Assembly (NCBI GenBank): GCA_025766275.1
Contig: JAFKAC010000007.1
Span: 2,046,001 to 2,110,000, forward strand
From: Lactarius indigo
Taxonomy: Eukaryota > Basidiomycota > Agaricomycetes > Russulales > Russulaceae
Reading direction: 5' to 3'
DNA: 64,000 nt
Made by a program: the position numbers and the translations under genes. Of the stretch, positions 19,301 through 31,425 are shown one piece after another (position 1 is the stretch's first letter; every line of letters begins with the position of its first letter). The notes below the pieces were generated by a model. It had not been told where the DNA came from. It saw only the letters and a program-made list of their open reading frames with translations, and made no database searches.

Positions 19301-19966
19301 TGTCACGAACCTATAATTCGGTCGTGACTCAAGGGCGCCTAAGACCGGTCCGCGTCGGCCCGGTCTTATGTAATCACCTTCCTAAAGGGGAATTCCGAAT
19401 CGGAGTTTGAATTCTGTTCTCAAACGATCACGTGACCGGTCACGTCTCTCAAGCCACGTGTCGTGTACACGTGTACTTATCAACAGTTGATTGTTGATCA
19501 ATCAACGAAGATAATCAACCAAGTCACCACCCCTCGGGATTTCCCGCATAGACTGCGGAATCACGCCATCCTGATGCAAGATTGCGCCATCGACTGCGGC
19601 GCAGTTGTTCTATGTTTAAACCGCTTCTGATTGGACTCTATTGTTAGATGTCTCTAGAATGTTCCTTTGCGCAGCACCCGTGGACAGGCCCTAAGCCTGC
19701 CCTAAACCTACGCACAGACCACCCCCTGTAGTATATAAGCTGGTGCAATTGTACGGACAGTCCCTCAGACTGTCCACTTGTGACATCCTCCCCTTGCCTC
19801 TCAACTCCTTCGAGTGCCCCCACTCTTCGTGCGCCACTACTCCTCTTTGAGCCAAGGCCGTAGCCCTCGTCTCTGCGTCTCCCTCGAGCCTCTTCTCCGC
19901 GCCCTTAACAGCCCCCAGTCCCCGCCTTCGTCGTGACCCCCTGTCGAGTGACAGTGAGTCATCACA
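19301..19966 (+). repeat. 3' LTR of inner Gypsy element
   Basis: 666 bp, one substitution from the 5' LTR, followed by the CACAC target duplication at 19967-19971. Confidence 0.97.
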
Positions 19967-19971
19967 CACAC

Positions 19972-22900
19972 TGGGACGACTTGAAGCCCAAGCTGCTGAA
20001 TCATTTTGAGCCCCCTGCGCGACTGAACGAACTGCGCTCACACTTACACAGAATCATGTATCATGGGAATATGGATCAATATATCCGCCTATTCCAGGGT
20101 ATTGAGATCCAGATTCCAATGTCCAAGATGGCCTTCGACGACCGAAAGTACCTCTTCACGAGAGGACTACCGCCTGAACTTCATATGCAGCTGTATCGTC
20201 AGCAAGACACTGCGATGGCGACGGTTTACACCGCAGCCCGACACTGGGCAAGCTTGCAGAGAGTGACCCGAAGTGCGGCCAGCCCAATGCTACCCATACG
20301 AGGACAGAAGCGCCCTCGCCCATCTCCATCCCCGTTCTCTCACCCGCCGACCACACTCCCGTATGCGATGACCTCCGCCCCTTCCGGTCCAGTGGCAGAA
20401 CCAATGGACTTGGACGTCATGATGGCCGCACGTAACTCGCAAAGAGTTCCAGTGGGCCCGCGATGCTTCAACTGTAACTTGATGGGACATCTAGCCCGGG
20501 ACTGTAAGAAACCTCGGCGCGTAGTACAGAATCAATCACGTACCGGTGACCGGACGGTTCGCCCGTCCCAACTCCACCTGTTCGACGAAGCCGAAGTCGG
20601 GGTACATGAGGAAGAGGAAGAAGCGCAACCTGAAACCCCCGAGTTACAGTATCCCCAAGGAAAGTCCCCGACACTATACTGTCCGCAGCCGACGTACCCA
20701 CTTCCCCAATTTATGCAAACAGATCTCGTCCAGAGCCTGTGGCAGAAGCTAGAGGCCGCCCAGCAAAGTCAGTTCCAAGCCGTTGAGGAAGCCGAGGAAG
20801 ACGCCGAAGGAGAAGAAGACGATCTGGAGAACGGAGGGGCGTTAGAGGAGGGAGAGATAGAAGAGATATACAACTTTGAGGCTACCGACGAAGAGTGGCA
20901 GCCCGGTCTAAATCTCGTCCCTCCGATGCCCACACCTGAACCGAGTGACAGTCCAGAAAGCCCGTTAGCAGCGTTTGCCGTGAACAGTCCAAACTTACCG
21001 GTATACGTGGTGCAGGTGGGACCGCCAAGAGCGACAACCCCGATTGACGCCGCCAGTTTTACCTTGGTGCGAACGATCCTAGACACGGGCGCCGAAGCAA
21101 ACTATATTACGAAACAAAAGGCTCAGCAAGCGAGTGCACAAATCTTCGAGATAACTCCACGCGAAATAGTCGGCGCGGGACGTACGACCACTTCAGCATT
21201 CGCGCGCTTCGCCTTGAAAATCGGAGGGATCGTTACTAAATGCCTTGCCTATGTCCTAGACAATGAGAGCCAGTTCAGATACGACTTGCTACTAGGTCGA
21301 GGATGGTTGAAGAAATATGAGGCCTCACCGAATTGGAAGGACGACTCCTACGACCTCACGGACCCCACAAGCGACACACGTTTCAAGATCAAACCGTTAG
21401 TACGTGGAGAAAAGATGCATGTACCAAAAGGCCTTGCTAAACTCGTTTGGCGACTTAGACCTAAGCGTGCGGAGGTAGATCAGGGAACATCGCTATACTG
21501 CGTCCAAGCGAACAAGGACAACGACGCGGAGTCAACCTACGCGGCGCAAGGAAGTACGACGACATCATCCACGACGCTGTCGACAAAAGAAACCAAGCTA
21601 CAGAAGAATACATTCGGAGAACGATTGAAGGAAATCGTGAAAAGGACGGTACCTGAAGTATTCCGAGGAAAGGTGGGATTTCCTCCACCCCGCAGATGGG
21701 ACCACAATATTGACGTAGGAGATGCAAAGCCAATCAAGAAGTACGGACGTCCGTTGACTCCCCTAGAACACGAAGCAATCAAACGCTTCATCGATGAAGG
21801 AACAAAGGAAGGGGTCATCGAACCGTCTGAATCACCCTGGTCAGCCCCGCTCCTCCCAGTACCGAAGAAAGACGGTACGCCGAGGATCTGCGTCGACTAC
21901 CGAGCCCTGAACCAACTAACGAAACCAAACGCATACCCTCTCCCGCGAATAGATGAGTCGTACCAAAACCTCGCAGGAGCAAAGTTCTTCACTAGTCTGG
22001 ACTTACGCTCCGGATACTGGCAGGTGAGGCTCACAGACGATGCAAAAGAGAAAACGGCATTTACCTGTCGATATGGACACTACCAGTTCCGCGTAATGCC
22101 ATTTGGCCTCACAAATGCCCCCGCAACGTTTCAGAATATGATGAACGATATTCTCAGGGAATTCATAGATCGCTGCGCCATGGTCTACCTGGATGACATC
22201 ATCATCTTCTCAAGGACGGAGGAACAGCATGTTGCAAACGTCCTAGCGGTGATCGCGGCACTGAAAGAGGAAGGGTTGGTCCTAAATGAGGAGAAATGTA
22301 AGTGGGGACAACCCGACATCTTATACCTTGGTCACATAGCTTCAGGCGAAGGGATGCGGCCAAATCCCGACAAAATCGACGCCATCCTAAAATGGCCCTC
22401 CTGCTCGACCATAACAGAGGTGCGTGGGTTCCTCAATATCGCCGGATACTATCGACGATTTATCCGGGGTTTTGCGAAGGAGGCCGGGCCACTTTACAAG
22501 CTGCTCGAAGGAAGCCCACGCAGGGGATCACCGATAAAATGGAACGAAGAATGTGAGCTAGCGATGCAACGACTCAAAAAACGACTCACGTCCGCTGACT
22601 TACTCGTCCACCCAATGCCCTGGCACCTCTTCGTTATCGACACAGACGCATCTGGAAACTGTATTGGAGCGGTGTTACAACAAAGCCGGGACGCTTTCAA
22701 GAAGTTGATTGGGGGGAAAGACACAAGTAAGCAAAAAGAACGGTTCGATTTTAAGGACAAAGACTTACGACCAATTGCCTTCGAATCGCGACGGATGACC
22801 CAAACGGAACAAAGATATTCAGCCCAAGAAAGAGAAATGCTCACGGTGGTATACGCGTTGCAGAAATGGCGCGGATACATCGAAGGATCTCCAGTGCTCG

Positions 22901-24138
22901 TACGTACGGATCACGAATCCTTAAAGCACTTTCTGACGCAAAAACACTTGGGACGTCGCCTGGCCCGCTTTGCGGATGACATCGCGCACTTCGATGTGGA
23001 AATAATATACAGACCTGGAAAGAACCAGCTCACGGCGGACGCTCTATCACAACGGAAGGGACATCAAGACGTACCAGAGGAAAGCACGTTGAAGCCGCTT
23101 TTCGCGGGAGTGATGGACCCTACGAAACGTCGTACCCCGCAAGAAGAAATCCTGCGTATCTACGCCAAATACAAGGAGGAACTTCAGCAAGGAAAAGAAC
23201 CGAGAACCGTAGGAAATGGTACTTACCTCCTGATCGGGGATCAACTGGCGCGAAGGATCAAGAATCGATGGGGGGTCGACATCGACGTTGAAGTACCTAC
23301 GTCCCCCGAGGAAGCGAAGAACGCCGTTCATCAGCTTCACGAAGATTTAGGACACCTCGGGACACATACCATGGTCGTGGCCCTACGCACTCGTTTCCAC
23401 ATCCCCTACGCACACGACCTGGTCGAAGAAATAATACGTACCTGTAATTCCTGTCAGTTCATGAAGAGGGAGCCGACCACCCTGCAACCACTTCATCCTA
23501 TCGCTCGCGCGGATATTACTGATGCCTGGGCGATGGATTTTGTGGGACCACTCCCAAGAACACAGAAAGGAAACCAGTATATTCTTACCGCCATGGATCT
23601 GGGTTCCAACTGGATGATAGCGCACGCCATCCCATGTCGCTCGCAGGAGGCTGTAGTGGAGATGTTGAGGTACATCATGACGACGTACGGGAAACCCGCG
23701 ACACTTCTGACAGATAATGGCGAAGAGTTCATGGGGTACCTGATCCAAAACATGTTACGACGGTTCGAGATCACTCACCGACACACCACTCCGTATCATC
23801 CTCAGACAAACGGTCATCTGGAAAAGTTCAACGACGTACTGACTCAGATGTTAGCACGGATGACAGCGCCCCAAAAGCAAAGTCAATGGGATCAGTACTT
23901 ACCAGATGCCCTACTGGCGCACCGCGCACACCCGAGCTCGTCCACTGGTGTGTCTCCGTACTTCCTAATGTATGGAAAGGAACCACGCTTACCAAATGAA
24001 AGGGTTCAAGACTGTGTCCAAAGGTATCCTACGGACCGAGAAATTGAGTTCCTACAAGAACGTCGGCTCAAACACATTCCGGATCTTACACAGTACCGGG
24101 AAGAAGCGACCGCAAGAGCCGAACGGCGAATGGTATGA
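19972..24138 (+). pseudogene. pol: Outer Gypsy gag-pol, 3' part, ending at an internal TGA
   Basis: It continues the gag frame from 10193. The capsid domain (THWDDLKPKLLNHFEP, MYHGNMDQYIRLFQGI) and zinc knuckle CFNCNLMGHLARDC at about 20464 come first. A long acidic linker follows, then the protease ILDTGAEANY at about 21076. RT has YLDD at 22185-22196, and RNase H has IDTDASGNCIGAV. Integrase has HEDLGHLGTHT, CNSCQ, AMDFVGPL, TDNGEEF and HPQTNGHLEKFNDVL. Gag and pol are one frame, so no frameshift is required. A TGA at 24136-24138 stops it, yet the same frame is open again to 24480. Whether readthrough occurs is unknown; a simple point mutation is more likely. Confidence 0.88.
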
Positions 24139-24480
24139 GAAGCTGAGAAAAGGGATGAGATGTATCAAGAAAGACCCCTGGACGTTGGAGATCTTGTGTT
24201 GAGAAGACACGAAGCAGGAACAAAGCTACATCCACGGTGGGACGGCCCCTTTGTGGTCCGCGATATCACTGATAAGAATGTCGTTCAGCTTCAAACACAA
24301 AACGGATATGTTCTACGACACCTTTATAATCGAAATCGACTTCGAAAGTATTTTCCTTCGCAAGACTCGTCAGTATCGTTATGGTTCGCTAGCCCGGGAT
24401 TGATGAAAAAGGACTCACAGTTTCAAGAAAAACAAATAAGAAAAACAAAGAAAGCGCGTTCAAGTTCCAACATGGTTTGA
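24139..24480 (+). pseudogene. Outer Gypsy pol C-terminus beyond the TGA
   Basis: The frame stays open for 113 codons after the TGA and encodes an integrase C-terminal module (LDVGDLVLRRHE, HPRWDGPFVV, RNRLRKYF) of the kind that sits just after the catalytic core. This shows that the stop is internal, not the natural end. Confidence 0.8.
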
Positions 24481-24617
24481 TAACAGGTTCCAAGTTTTTC
24501 CCAGTCTTGATGATGTGACTCTAAAGAAAAGAAAAACAAGAATAAAGAGGGAAGAAAAAAGGATGTGAAGGATTGTGGTACGATATGATTTCCCGCTGCT
24601 GCCTGTACGGGAGTCAC

Positions 24618-24637
24618 AGGGGATAAGGAAGGGGTGA
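24618..24637 (+). other. Polypurine tract of outer Gypsy element
   Basis: A purine-rich run (AGGGGATAAGGAAGGGGTGA-like) abuts the 3' LTR. Confidence 0.7.
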
Positions 24638-24886
24638 TGTTGTGAACCGGTTCGGTCACATGTGACTCATCACAAGTCCCCGTGACTCTGAATGACTCGA
24701 CTCTGTATCCGCTTGCTTCCACCAATTAGCGAACAAAGTAGGCTCGTAATAGTAACAGAACATGTAAGCGCCAAGAAGCCCCTCAAGGCTACTTAAGCGC
24801 CGTAGTATTATCCAATAAGAGCAGAATTCTCTCGCTCATTTTGCCGCGACATCAGTCTTATTTGTCACAACGTGAGCAACATCACA
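24638..24886 (+). repeat. 3' LTR of outer Gypsy element
   Basis: It matches 9228-9476 with about four substitutions and is followed by TGAC at 24887-24890. Confidence 0.92.
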
Positions 24887-24890
24887 TGAC

Positions 24891-26289
24891 CTCATCGCCA
24901 CGTGTCCCACGCTCGGGAAGGCGTGGGATACTAATAAACTTTCGGATGACTGGCGCGAGAGAACCGTAACAGATGGCCCGGAGTAAATGTAAATCCACCG
25001 ATTCTGATACCTCGGCGCCTTAGGAGCAATAGCAATTGGAATGTCTGGCTAGCACACACGCATACACATACAATTGTCAAGGTTACTTCTATCTCTTATA
25101 AGAAATAACTGTAATGACCAGAAATTGGCGGGGTAGTGATGTTGTCTAAGAAAATGTGGTCTCGGAGCCTGGAAAAGTGCAGCGTGTTTTAAGACAGTTT
25201 TGGAATTAGATCGCTACCCATGTCTACTCCAGAGCTGAACGGATTATCTCTTCCCTTCATACTAGTACGCATCACTATGTAGAAGGTACAGTAACCATGA
25301 GCGGCGTATCTTCGGACGGCCTCTAGGATTTTCCTGTGTACGCTCAATGAGGGGACACGTGGGTATGTCCCTGCGTCGTGGTGATCACCAGGGTGATCTG
25401 GGTGCCCGTGACTGGTAATGTCGTGAACCACCATACGCAGGCGTAAATACATGCATGGTGACGCCACCTCTGGGTGGAGTACACCATGTATGGTGTGCGG
25501 ACATTAGCCCTTGGTCCCAAATCAGTCTCACTGTACCCACAAAACCCGTCAATAGAAAAAACATCCAATACACTGATACCATTAACCATCCTTGATCACC
25601 AGAGAACACGTCTAAGATGTTGCGAGTGACCGGGCGTGATGAAGCGCAAATGGGCGCGCAGGCTTCCGCGGGGCAAGAGATGTCATACGTAGGTCTGTTG
25701 AGGTCGCGGCTGCGTCCGTGTTGAATAACTAAGCCCGCGCACAAGTGCTGCAAGGTTGGTAAAGGGAATGGTGAGCTACATGGAGCCCTGCTGGGTTGGG
25801 TGGTTGCAAGTGATTGGAAACAGTCGCGCATGCTTCCACGCGATGCAAGACTTCACAGACGTGGGTACCTTGGTCGTAGACACGTCGTGCACAATTTTCT
25901 AAGGCCACACGCAAGTGTAGCGAGGTCGGGAATATCCGAATATGAACAGTGGGCTATGATCAATAGTCATCGACAATGGTCACGCAGGCCTCCGCGGTAC
26001 GCGAAACTTCGCGGAGATAGCCTCCTCAGTCTTTGACGGGTCGCGCTACAGTCGGTAAGGCCGCGCGCGGGTGCAGCATGCTGGGGAAATCGGGGAACGC
26101 GAGGGGGAAAGTTAAAAAAGTCGAAATGCGCAAAGAGCCCTAAGGGCACTAAGGACAGTCAGGACGAAAATGCAAATCGTTCTAAACGTCCTAAGGACGC
26201 TAAGTGCTGAGCATGCTATCGTAAGCAAAGGCTTGGGTGCGTGTATCTTAGGGGTCCTGCGGTGGTGACCCCCCGGTGACGTGAACTCT
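24891..26289. other. Intergenic, no gene seen
   Basis: The first bases finish the interrupted tandem repeat unit. The rest shows no recognisable coding, RNA or transposon signal; its short open frames lack motifs. Sequence matching the left duplication probably begins close to the BTB-2 start. Confidence 0.5.
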
Positions 26290-28387
26290 ATGTCTACAAC
26301 TGCCCCTTCGTCTCCCAGCACATCTTTGCCAGATCTTCTGGGGAAATTTTCACTCCCTCCTTGTGCTGACATTATTCTCCGTACTTCTGACTCTCATGAT
26401 TTTCTTGTCCAAAAGCTCTTTGTGGTCGCAAGCTCTCCTGTTCTTGGAGAGCAAATAATGGCTACTACGTGCCATGTAGGGCCGGAAGGTGAGCTTCATC
26501 CCACAAACTGCCTTCCAAAAGGAGGTTTAAACAAATAGCAGCCACTTCTGAAGCCATCGGTGTGGACGGTGAAATCAAGAACACTTTACTTCCGGTCATC
26601 CAAGTTCCTGAGAATCATACAATCATTTCCAGCCTCCTAACTTTCGTGTTCCCTGTATCTCCCATTCTTCCCGCAACCGTCGAGCAGATATTAGAGCTCC
26701 TTTCTGTAGCTGAAAAGTACAGGATGACTACTGCTCCAATTCGAATCCGAGACTATGCTTCCAGACGTGACCCGCCCTTTATCTGTCCCGAGAACGCGTT
26801 GCATGTTTATTGCCTTGCATCGCATTATGGGCTCCTCAAAGAGACGCTTGAAGCAGCGGAAGTAACACTCAAATCCCCAATGACTATCGAGTATCTCGAG
26901 GACAAACTTGACACCATGCCCTGTGTTGCCCTTTATAAACTTTGGAACTATCGCAAACGAGTTCTTGAAAATCTCGATGTGGCCCTCACCAACGATTTGA
27001 TCGATTCGGAAGTATACCGAATTTTGCATGATGCAGATCTAGCCTGCGTGGAACTTAGCCATTATGGCCAGTATCGTGGTATTCCTCTGTGGCTTGACGA
27101 CTACCTTGCTTCCGTCTCAGAAGATCCCGCCTGTGTTGATCTCACTACATTTCTTCTCGCCCTGTCCTCTCATGTCTCTCCCACAGGTTCTCGCTGTGAA
27201 TTTTGTACATCCATTCCCCATAAGACTATTCGTGAATTTTGGACTGCTTTGACCGCAGTTGTCCGTGAAAGTACAAGAAAAGTAAGATTACCACCCTGAA
27301 TCTGATGTGACGAATCTCACCTTGTTCACAGGCTGAATTGGGTTTCTCACTCGTAGAAGAGGAAATACATTCTCGAAGTTCCACTCTTGCCACAACGAAA
27401 ACCTTGCCACTTCCTGAAGGCCTAAACCTGCTAGGAGCGGATGTCATTCTTCGATCGTCTGACCTTGTTTCCTTCCACGTCCACAAGTCGACCTTGGCCA
27501 TATCATCACCATTTTTTACTGATTTGTTTTCGCTCCCTCAACCCCCTGATGGTGAAGTTATTGAAGGTCTTCCCGTTGTACAGGTATCCGAAGACGCGGA
27601 GCTGCTGCACAGCCTCCTCACAGTGCTTTACCACATCCCCTCTGCGATACCTGACTCCTATGAGAAGACTTTGGCTCTTCTCGCCGCATCGCAAAAATAT
27701 AACATAACGGCGGTCCTATCTATTTTCCGTTCCGGAATAGGTCGCCAACTGCCAACTACGAAGGCTGCCTTTCGTGCATTTGCAATTGCGTGTAGCAAAC
27801 AGCTCATACCAGAGATAGAAACTGCGGCGCGCCTCACTCTCGACTATCCCATGACGTTTGACATTATCGCGGACGCCTTACCATTGTTCGAGGGCTCAGC
27901 GCTGGGTGACCTGATCCGCTTCCGCAAGCGTTGCCGGGACAATCTCATCTCATTCTTTGATAGCTTTGTTGATGGTAGCAATGGCCTATCGAAAATCTGG
28001 TTTGGTTGCCCTGAGACCAAGCGACAAAATGGCGAACTGGTCCTCGCTAGCTGGTTACGTGACATGATTTCGCAGCACACAAAAAAACTGAAAGAGACAT
28101 ATACTAATACATTGCCTAATTCTTCATCCCTTCGCAAAGAATTTGTTGATGCTCTCCAATTTCATGTATTTGACACCAGTTGTACCTTTTGCTCAAAGAC
28201 GTACGTTATGACGGGAGAGACCTTCCATGACGAGTTGTACAGTAGAATATCGAAGGCACGAGACGAGGTACGTACCCTCCCATCCCCCTTACAATCATGG
28301 GTTTTATGCCATGTACAGGAACCCTTCCAACCTGACGCTGGGGCATCAAATACGTCCGGAGATTTAGGAAAGACCGATGCCCGATAG
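26290..28387 (+). CDS. Two-domain BTB/POZ protein (BTB-2)
   Basis: ATG at 26290; exons 26290-26488, 26542-27281, 27332-28267 and 28319-28387; introns of 53, 50 and 51 bp, all GT-AG; 647 residues. BTB unit 1 (ADIILRTSDSHDFLVQKL, then SSLLTFVFPVSPILP) is followed by a helical region ending near REFWTALTAVVREST. Exon 3 brings BTB unit 2 (ADVILRSSDLVSFHVHKSTLAISSPFFTDLFSLPQPP, then LLTVLYHIPSAIPDSYEKTLALLAASQKY) with its own helical region. A Cys pair (CTFCSK) lies near the C-terminus and its equivalent (FCTS, CEFC) near the end of unit 1. The probable role is protein-protein recruitment, perhaps to CUL3. It is the full-length template for the partial gene at 1-2074. Confidence 0.88.
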
Positions 28388-29381
28388 TTGGCATTACGCT
28401 GCGCTCACAACGACCTACGAATTGGATACACGCTAATCTACATGTTATCTATGTTAAAAAAAATCTATTTCCTCGTCTTGGTCTCTATCGGTGTGCACGG
28501 ACACAGTATTCGAGCGCAGATAGAGGCATCGAGTAAGGTCAGCCTGAGATTCGAAGAAAACCTAGTGTCTTTCTTTGAAAATAGGGGTTGGGTCTCACCA
28601 TGCGCAAGCAGAAAGGCCCGGTATTTCTGAATCGACTGTGGGAGCCAGTACCCGGAGAACGCATACTAATTTGCGGCGCTGGAAGGTGCTGAATCAGTTA
28701 TTATTTGACGTGACATCCCGACGAAAGGCCGGGATAAGCTTGGGGATAAGTGACTAATGACTTAATGACCCACGATGAGTGCCAGCGACTATCAACTCTC
28801 GGCGGTAGACGCGTCGATACGTCAGAGATACATGCGCCTTCCAACTCCTAAGTAAATTTTGGATCCGAGTTGTTCCGGGCGCCACGTCCACTGAAAAATC
28901 TGCTGCTGGGACTGCGCCGCCGTCTTGGTCGGCGCTCGGGAGAACCCTGTCGAAAGTCATGTCTCCCAAGTGCGGGTGTCTGATTGGTTGTTTTTGCCTT
29001 TCTGCTTTCTTTCCCTTTCTTTCAGACAACCGGACAACAAGACCGAGGATCACGGAACGGAGGCAGCGGTACCACACGAATGAACTACACTACGATACAC
29101 GATGTATCCGCACCGGCGATGCGTCAACTTGAAGTACCATTGTAACCACCACTGAGACCTGCACGATTCGAAACTTCCCGGAAGGCTCGAATTCAGAACC
29201 AAAAAAATAAAAGAAAATCACTTATACCTGTACTCCAAACAAATGACATTGTATTACACATGAAAACTTTCGGACGACAGTAAGATCTGGATAAGCACTG
29301 GTAAGATTGAAACGCCACAGACTTAAAGTCTCCGGGTAGTAGAGCTAGCTCCTCAATCGGTGCCTCTGGATATCCATGACA
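28388..29381. other. Intergenic; homology step and copy-B-specific segment
   Basis: 28388-28752 is nearly identical to 2075-2456. From 28752 to about 29370 there is no counterpart in copy A. No gene is recognised. Confidence 0.55.
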
Positions 29382-31425
29382 TCATTCCCCTTTGTGTTCG
29401 CGATTCTTCAAGCTTTTCTGTTCATCAATGGTGGGAGGACCAAATCGAAACGGAATGCGGAACCCGCCCGTCCTCCCCATGACATTATCAGGGTCATACC
29501 TGTTCCTCAACGCAGACAGGTCGTCCAAATTGTCTCGGTAGATCTGCTCAGGTGTGGTAACGTCTTCCAGGGTGGTGTTGCAATATACAGGTGCAGATGG
29601 CGTCGTGCACCCCTCCTGGAGCGCAATCCGGCGGATACGGTCCAAGGTCGTCTTCATCTGGTCAATCCATTTCCCATCGTTCTCCTTCCCCTCCCACATG
29701 AAGTACACGAGGAGGGGTCCGTTGGGTTCTCCGCGCTTATGCGGCCACGCTGAAGGGATGCTTTGATCGAACATCGTTGACACAAATGGCCATATATCGG
29801 CTACTACCATCCTCCCTTTGTACCGTTCCATAAGTCCTTTGGCCGCCTGGAAACGAAATCTTACTACGAAAGGCATAGCCAAGGGCACAGAGTTTAGTCT
29901 ATTTACCTTGGCTTCTTCTTCAATAGCATTGATAAGGTTTGGTGTATACTTGGACACCATGACGTTTCCCCATCGGGCTCTGACAAGAAGTGAGGGAATT
30001 TTCCCTTACACCACCTCGATAATGACGCACCGAGCATTCGTAACCCCCATTCCAGCAAGTTCTGAGCTGGGAAAAGAAATCGTTTCAGAGTCCCCATCGT
30101 CAGAGTTGGAAAGAATATCAGCCGCCAGTATGTAGGAGTAAAGCAGAGTCGTAGCGACATCCAGCGTCGTATAATCTGAGTTCGCGAGTTGGCCCTGGTG
30201 AGGGATGGCAAGAAAACGGATGAATGGGTTAGGTCCATCAGGTTTTATATCATCGTAAAATGCCAAGACTGTGAATTTGAACTGTCGAAGCAATTGATAA
30301 ACACGCAATCACGAAAAGAAACCGGAAAGATAACCTCTTGGACGCCATGGTTCCGGTAGAACCGGAAAGCGGTGACGATAGAGGCTTTGGGGTCATTCCT
30401 CGTCATAAAGTCAACAATGGCCTCTTTTACATCGTTGACATGAGCCTCGTCGAAAGTAAGAAGCCCGCCCTAGAAACAAATATGGTGAATGAACGGTGGT
30501 GCGTGGGAGGTAAATGAACTTACGTAGACGTATCCATTTCCATTGGTGCCTTGACGATGGGTTTTGAGAACAAACTCGGTCGCAATACCAAAGTTATTCC
30601 CGCCACCCTCAATTCGCGTCAGTTATTCGATGTTCACTAATCATGTCTGAGACGTACTTTTATAGCCCAAAAGAGCTCACTCTCGGCATCCGCCGATGCG
30701 GTCATCCGGCGGCCGTCAGGAAGAACGATCTGAGCTCGAACGAGGTTATCGATCCCAAGGCCGTACTGGTTGGTCTTGAGTGAGTATCCTCCTCCCATCA
30801 TCCAACCTCCGATCCCCACACTTCCTCCTCCACCAACGATATTATATTTCTCGGGTCGGACAACCTTGTAGATCTCGTCAAACGCGCATCCGGCGCCGAC
30901 GGTCAGCTCGGTCTTATCATTGTTGAAAGAGATTTTGTTGAACCGCAACAGAGAGATCTGTATGCCCCGTGTCGAACTGAATTCGGGATTGGATGTGTGA
31001 CCGCCGCCCTTGACCTACAACACGATATTCCGATGTGGGTAAGCTCGACAATCGCAAGTTTCGGTTAGACAGTTGGACACTAACTGCGAAGGGAACGATG
31101 TACGCTTTTATGACTTGCATCTTTAGAATACACAATTAGTACATCCGCGGCACCGGAGACAAAATTCAAACGCATGGACGCACGATCTTAGATAAATCTT
31201 CGGCAGACCCAGGTTCAACTGAAAACATAGCGTCCTGAGAACTGCTCTCGTAGTAATGCCTGATGCCGTTGAGATGGCCATGGCTACCTATCAATGAATT
31301 ATCGTAAATTGAAACTCGGGAAAGGAGAAGTACTCACCAGAACGAAACAACTGAGAGCGGCCATTGGATTCATCGCAGATGATTTGAATCTGTCGGAAAG
31401 CCTCACGCAACTGCTGTTCACCCAT
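29382..31425 (-). CDS. FAD-linked oxidoreductase, berberine-bridge-enzyme-like
   Basis: Nine exons on the minus strand (31425-31338, 31287-31184, 31120-31085, 31014-30658, 30607-30524, 30469-30335, 30281-30010, 29979-29907, 29846-29382) join in one frame of 537 residues. The N-terminal PCMH-type FAD domain has VKGGGHTSNP, whose His is the usual covalent flavin ligand, ELTVGAG, and VGGGGSVGIGGWMMGGG. The second, cysteinyl link of bicovalent relatives seems absent. GGGNNFGIATEF follows. The C-terminal BBE domain ends with YFMWEG...NLDDLSALRNRYDPDNVMGRTGG. Such enzymes oxidise sugars, alcohols or secondary metabolites using O2; the substrate cannot be told. No signal peptide is evident at the chosen ATG (31425). 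The ruined copy lies at 2470-3830. The exon 8/9 border (60 bp, in frame) could be read through. Confidence 0.8.

Larger units (their letters stand above)
10194..19966 (+). mobile_element. Inner Ty3/Gypsy chromovirus (Tf1/sushi-like) with three extra pre-gag ORFs
   Basis: The element is 9,773 bp with 666-bp LTRs and a 5-bp target duplication CACAC at 10189-10193 and 19967-19971. It is inserted in the gag of the outer element, in the same orientation. The LTRs differ only at 10399 (T) versus 19506 (C). Order is LTR, primer site, ORF1, ORF2, ORF3, gag, pol (protease, RT, RNase H, integrase, chromodomain), purine tract, LTR. All five frames are open. The 3.1 kb between LTR and gag is not part of the standard Ty3/Gypsy layout. 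Confidence 0.95.
9228..24886 (+). mobile_element. Outer Ty3/Gypsy LTR retrotransposon (host of nested insertion)
   Basis: It has 249-bp LTRs (TG...CA) at both ends and a 4-bp target duplication TGAC at 9224-9227 and 24887-24890. A purine-rich tract precedes the 3' LTR. One gag-pol frame runs through the element once the inner element and one copy of its CACAC duplication are set aside. The LTRs differ at about 4 of 249 sites, so it is older than the element inside it. Order in pol is protease, RT, RNase H, integrase, with no chromodomain seen. A single in-frame TGA at 24136-24138 interrupts the C-terminus of pol. Confidence 0.92.

Noticed and set aside
24136..24138. Programmed stop-codon readthrough in the outer Gypsy pol
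   Set aside because: Position inside the integrase C-terminal region is not where readthrough is used; a single point mutation is the simpler reading.
29846..29906. 60-bp in-frame segment kept as coding in the oxidoreductase
   Set aside because: It has GT-AG ends and interrupts the usual EEEAK-to-KGRMVV spacing of this family, so I treated it as an intron, though retention stays open.
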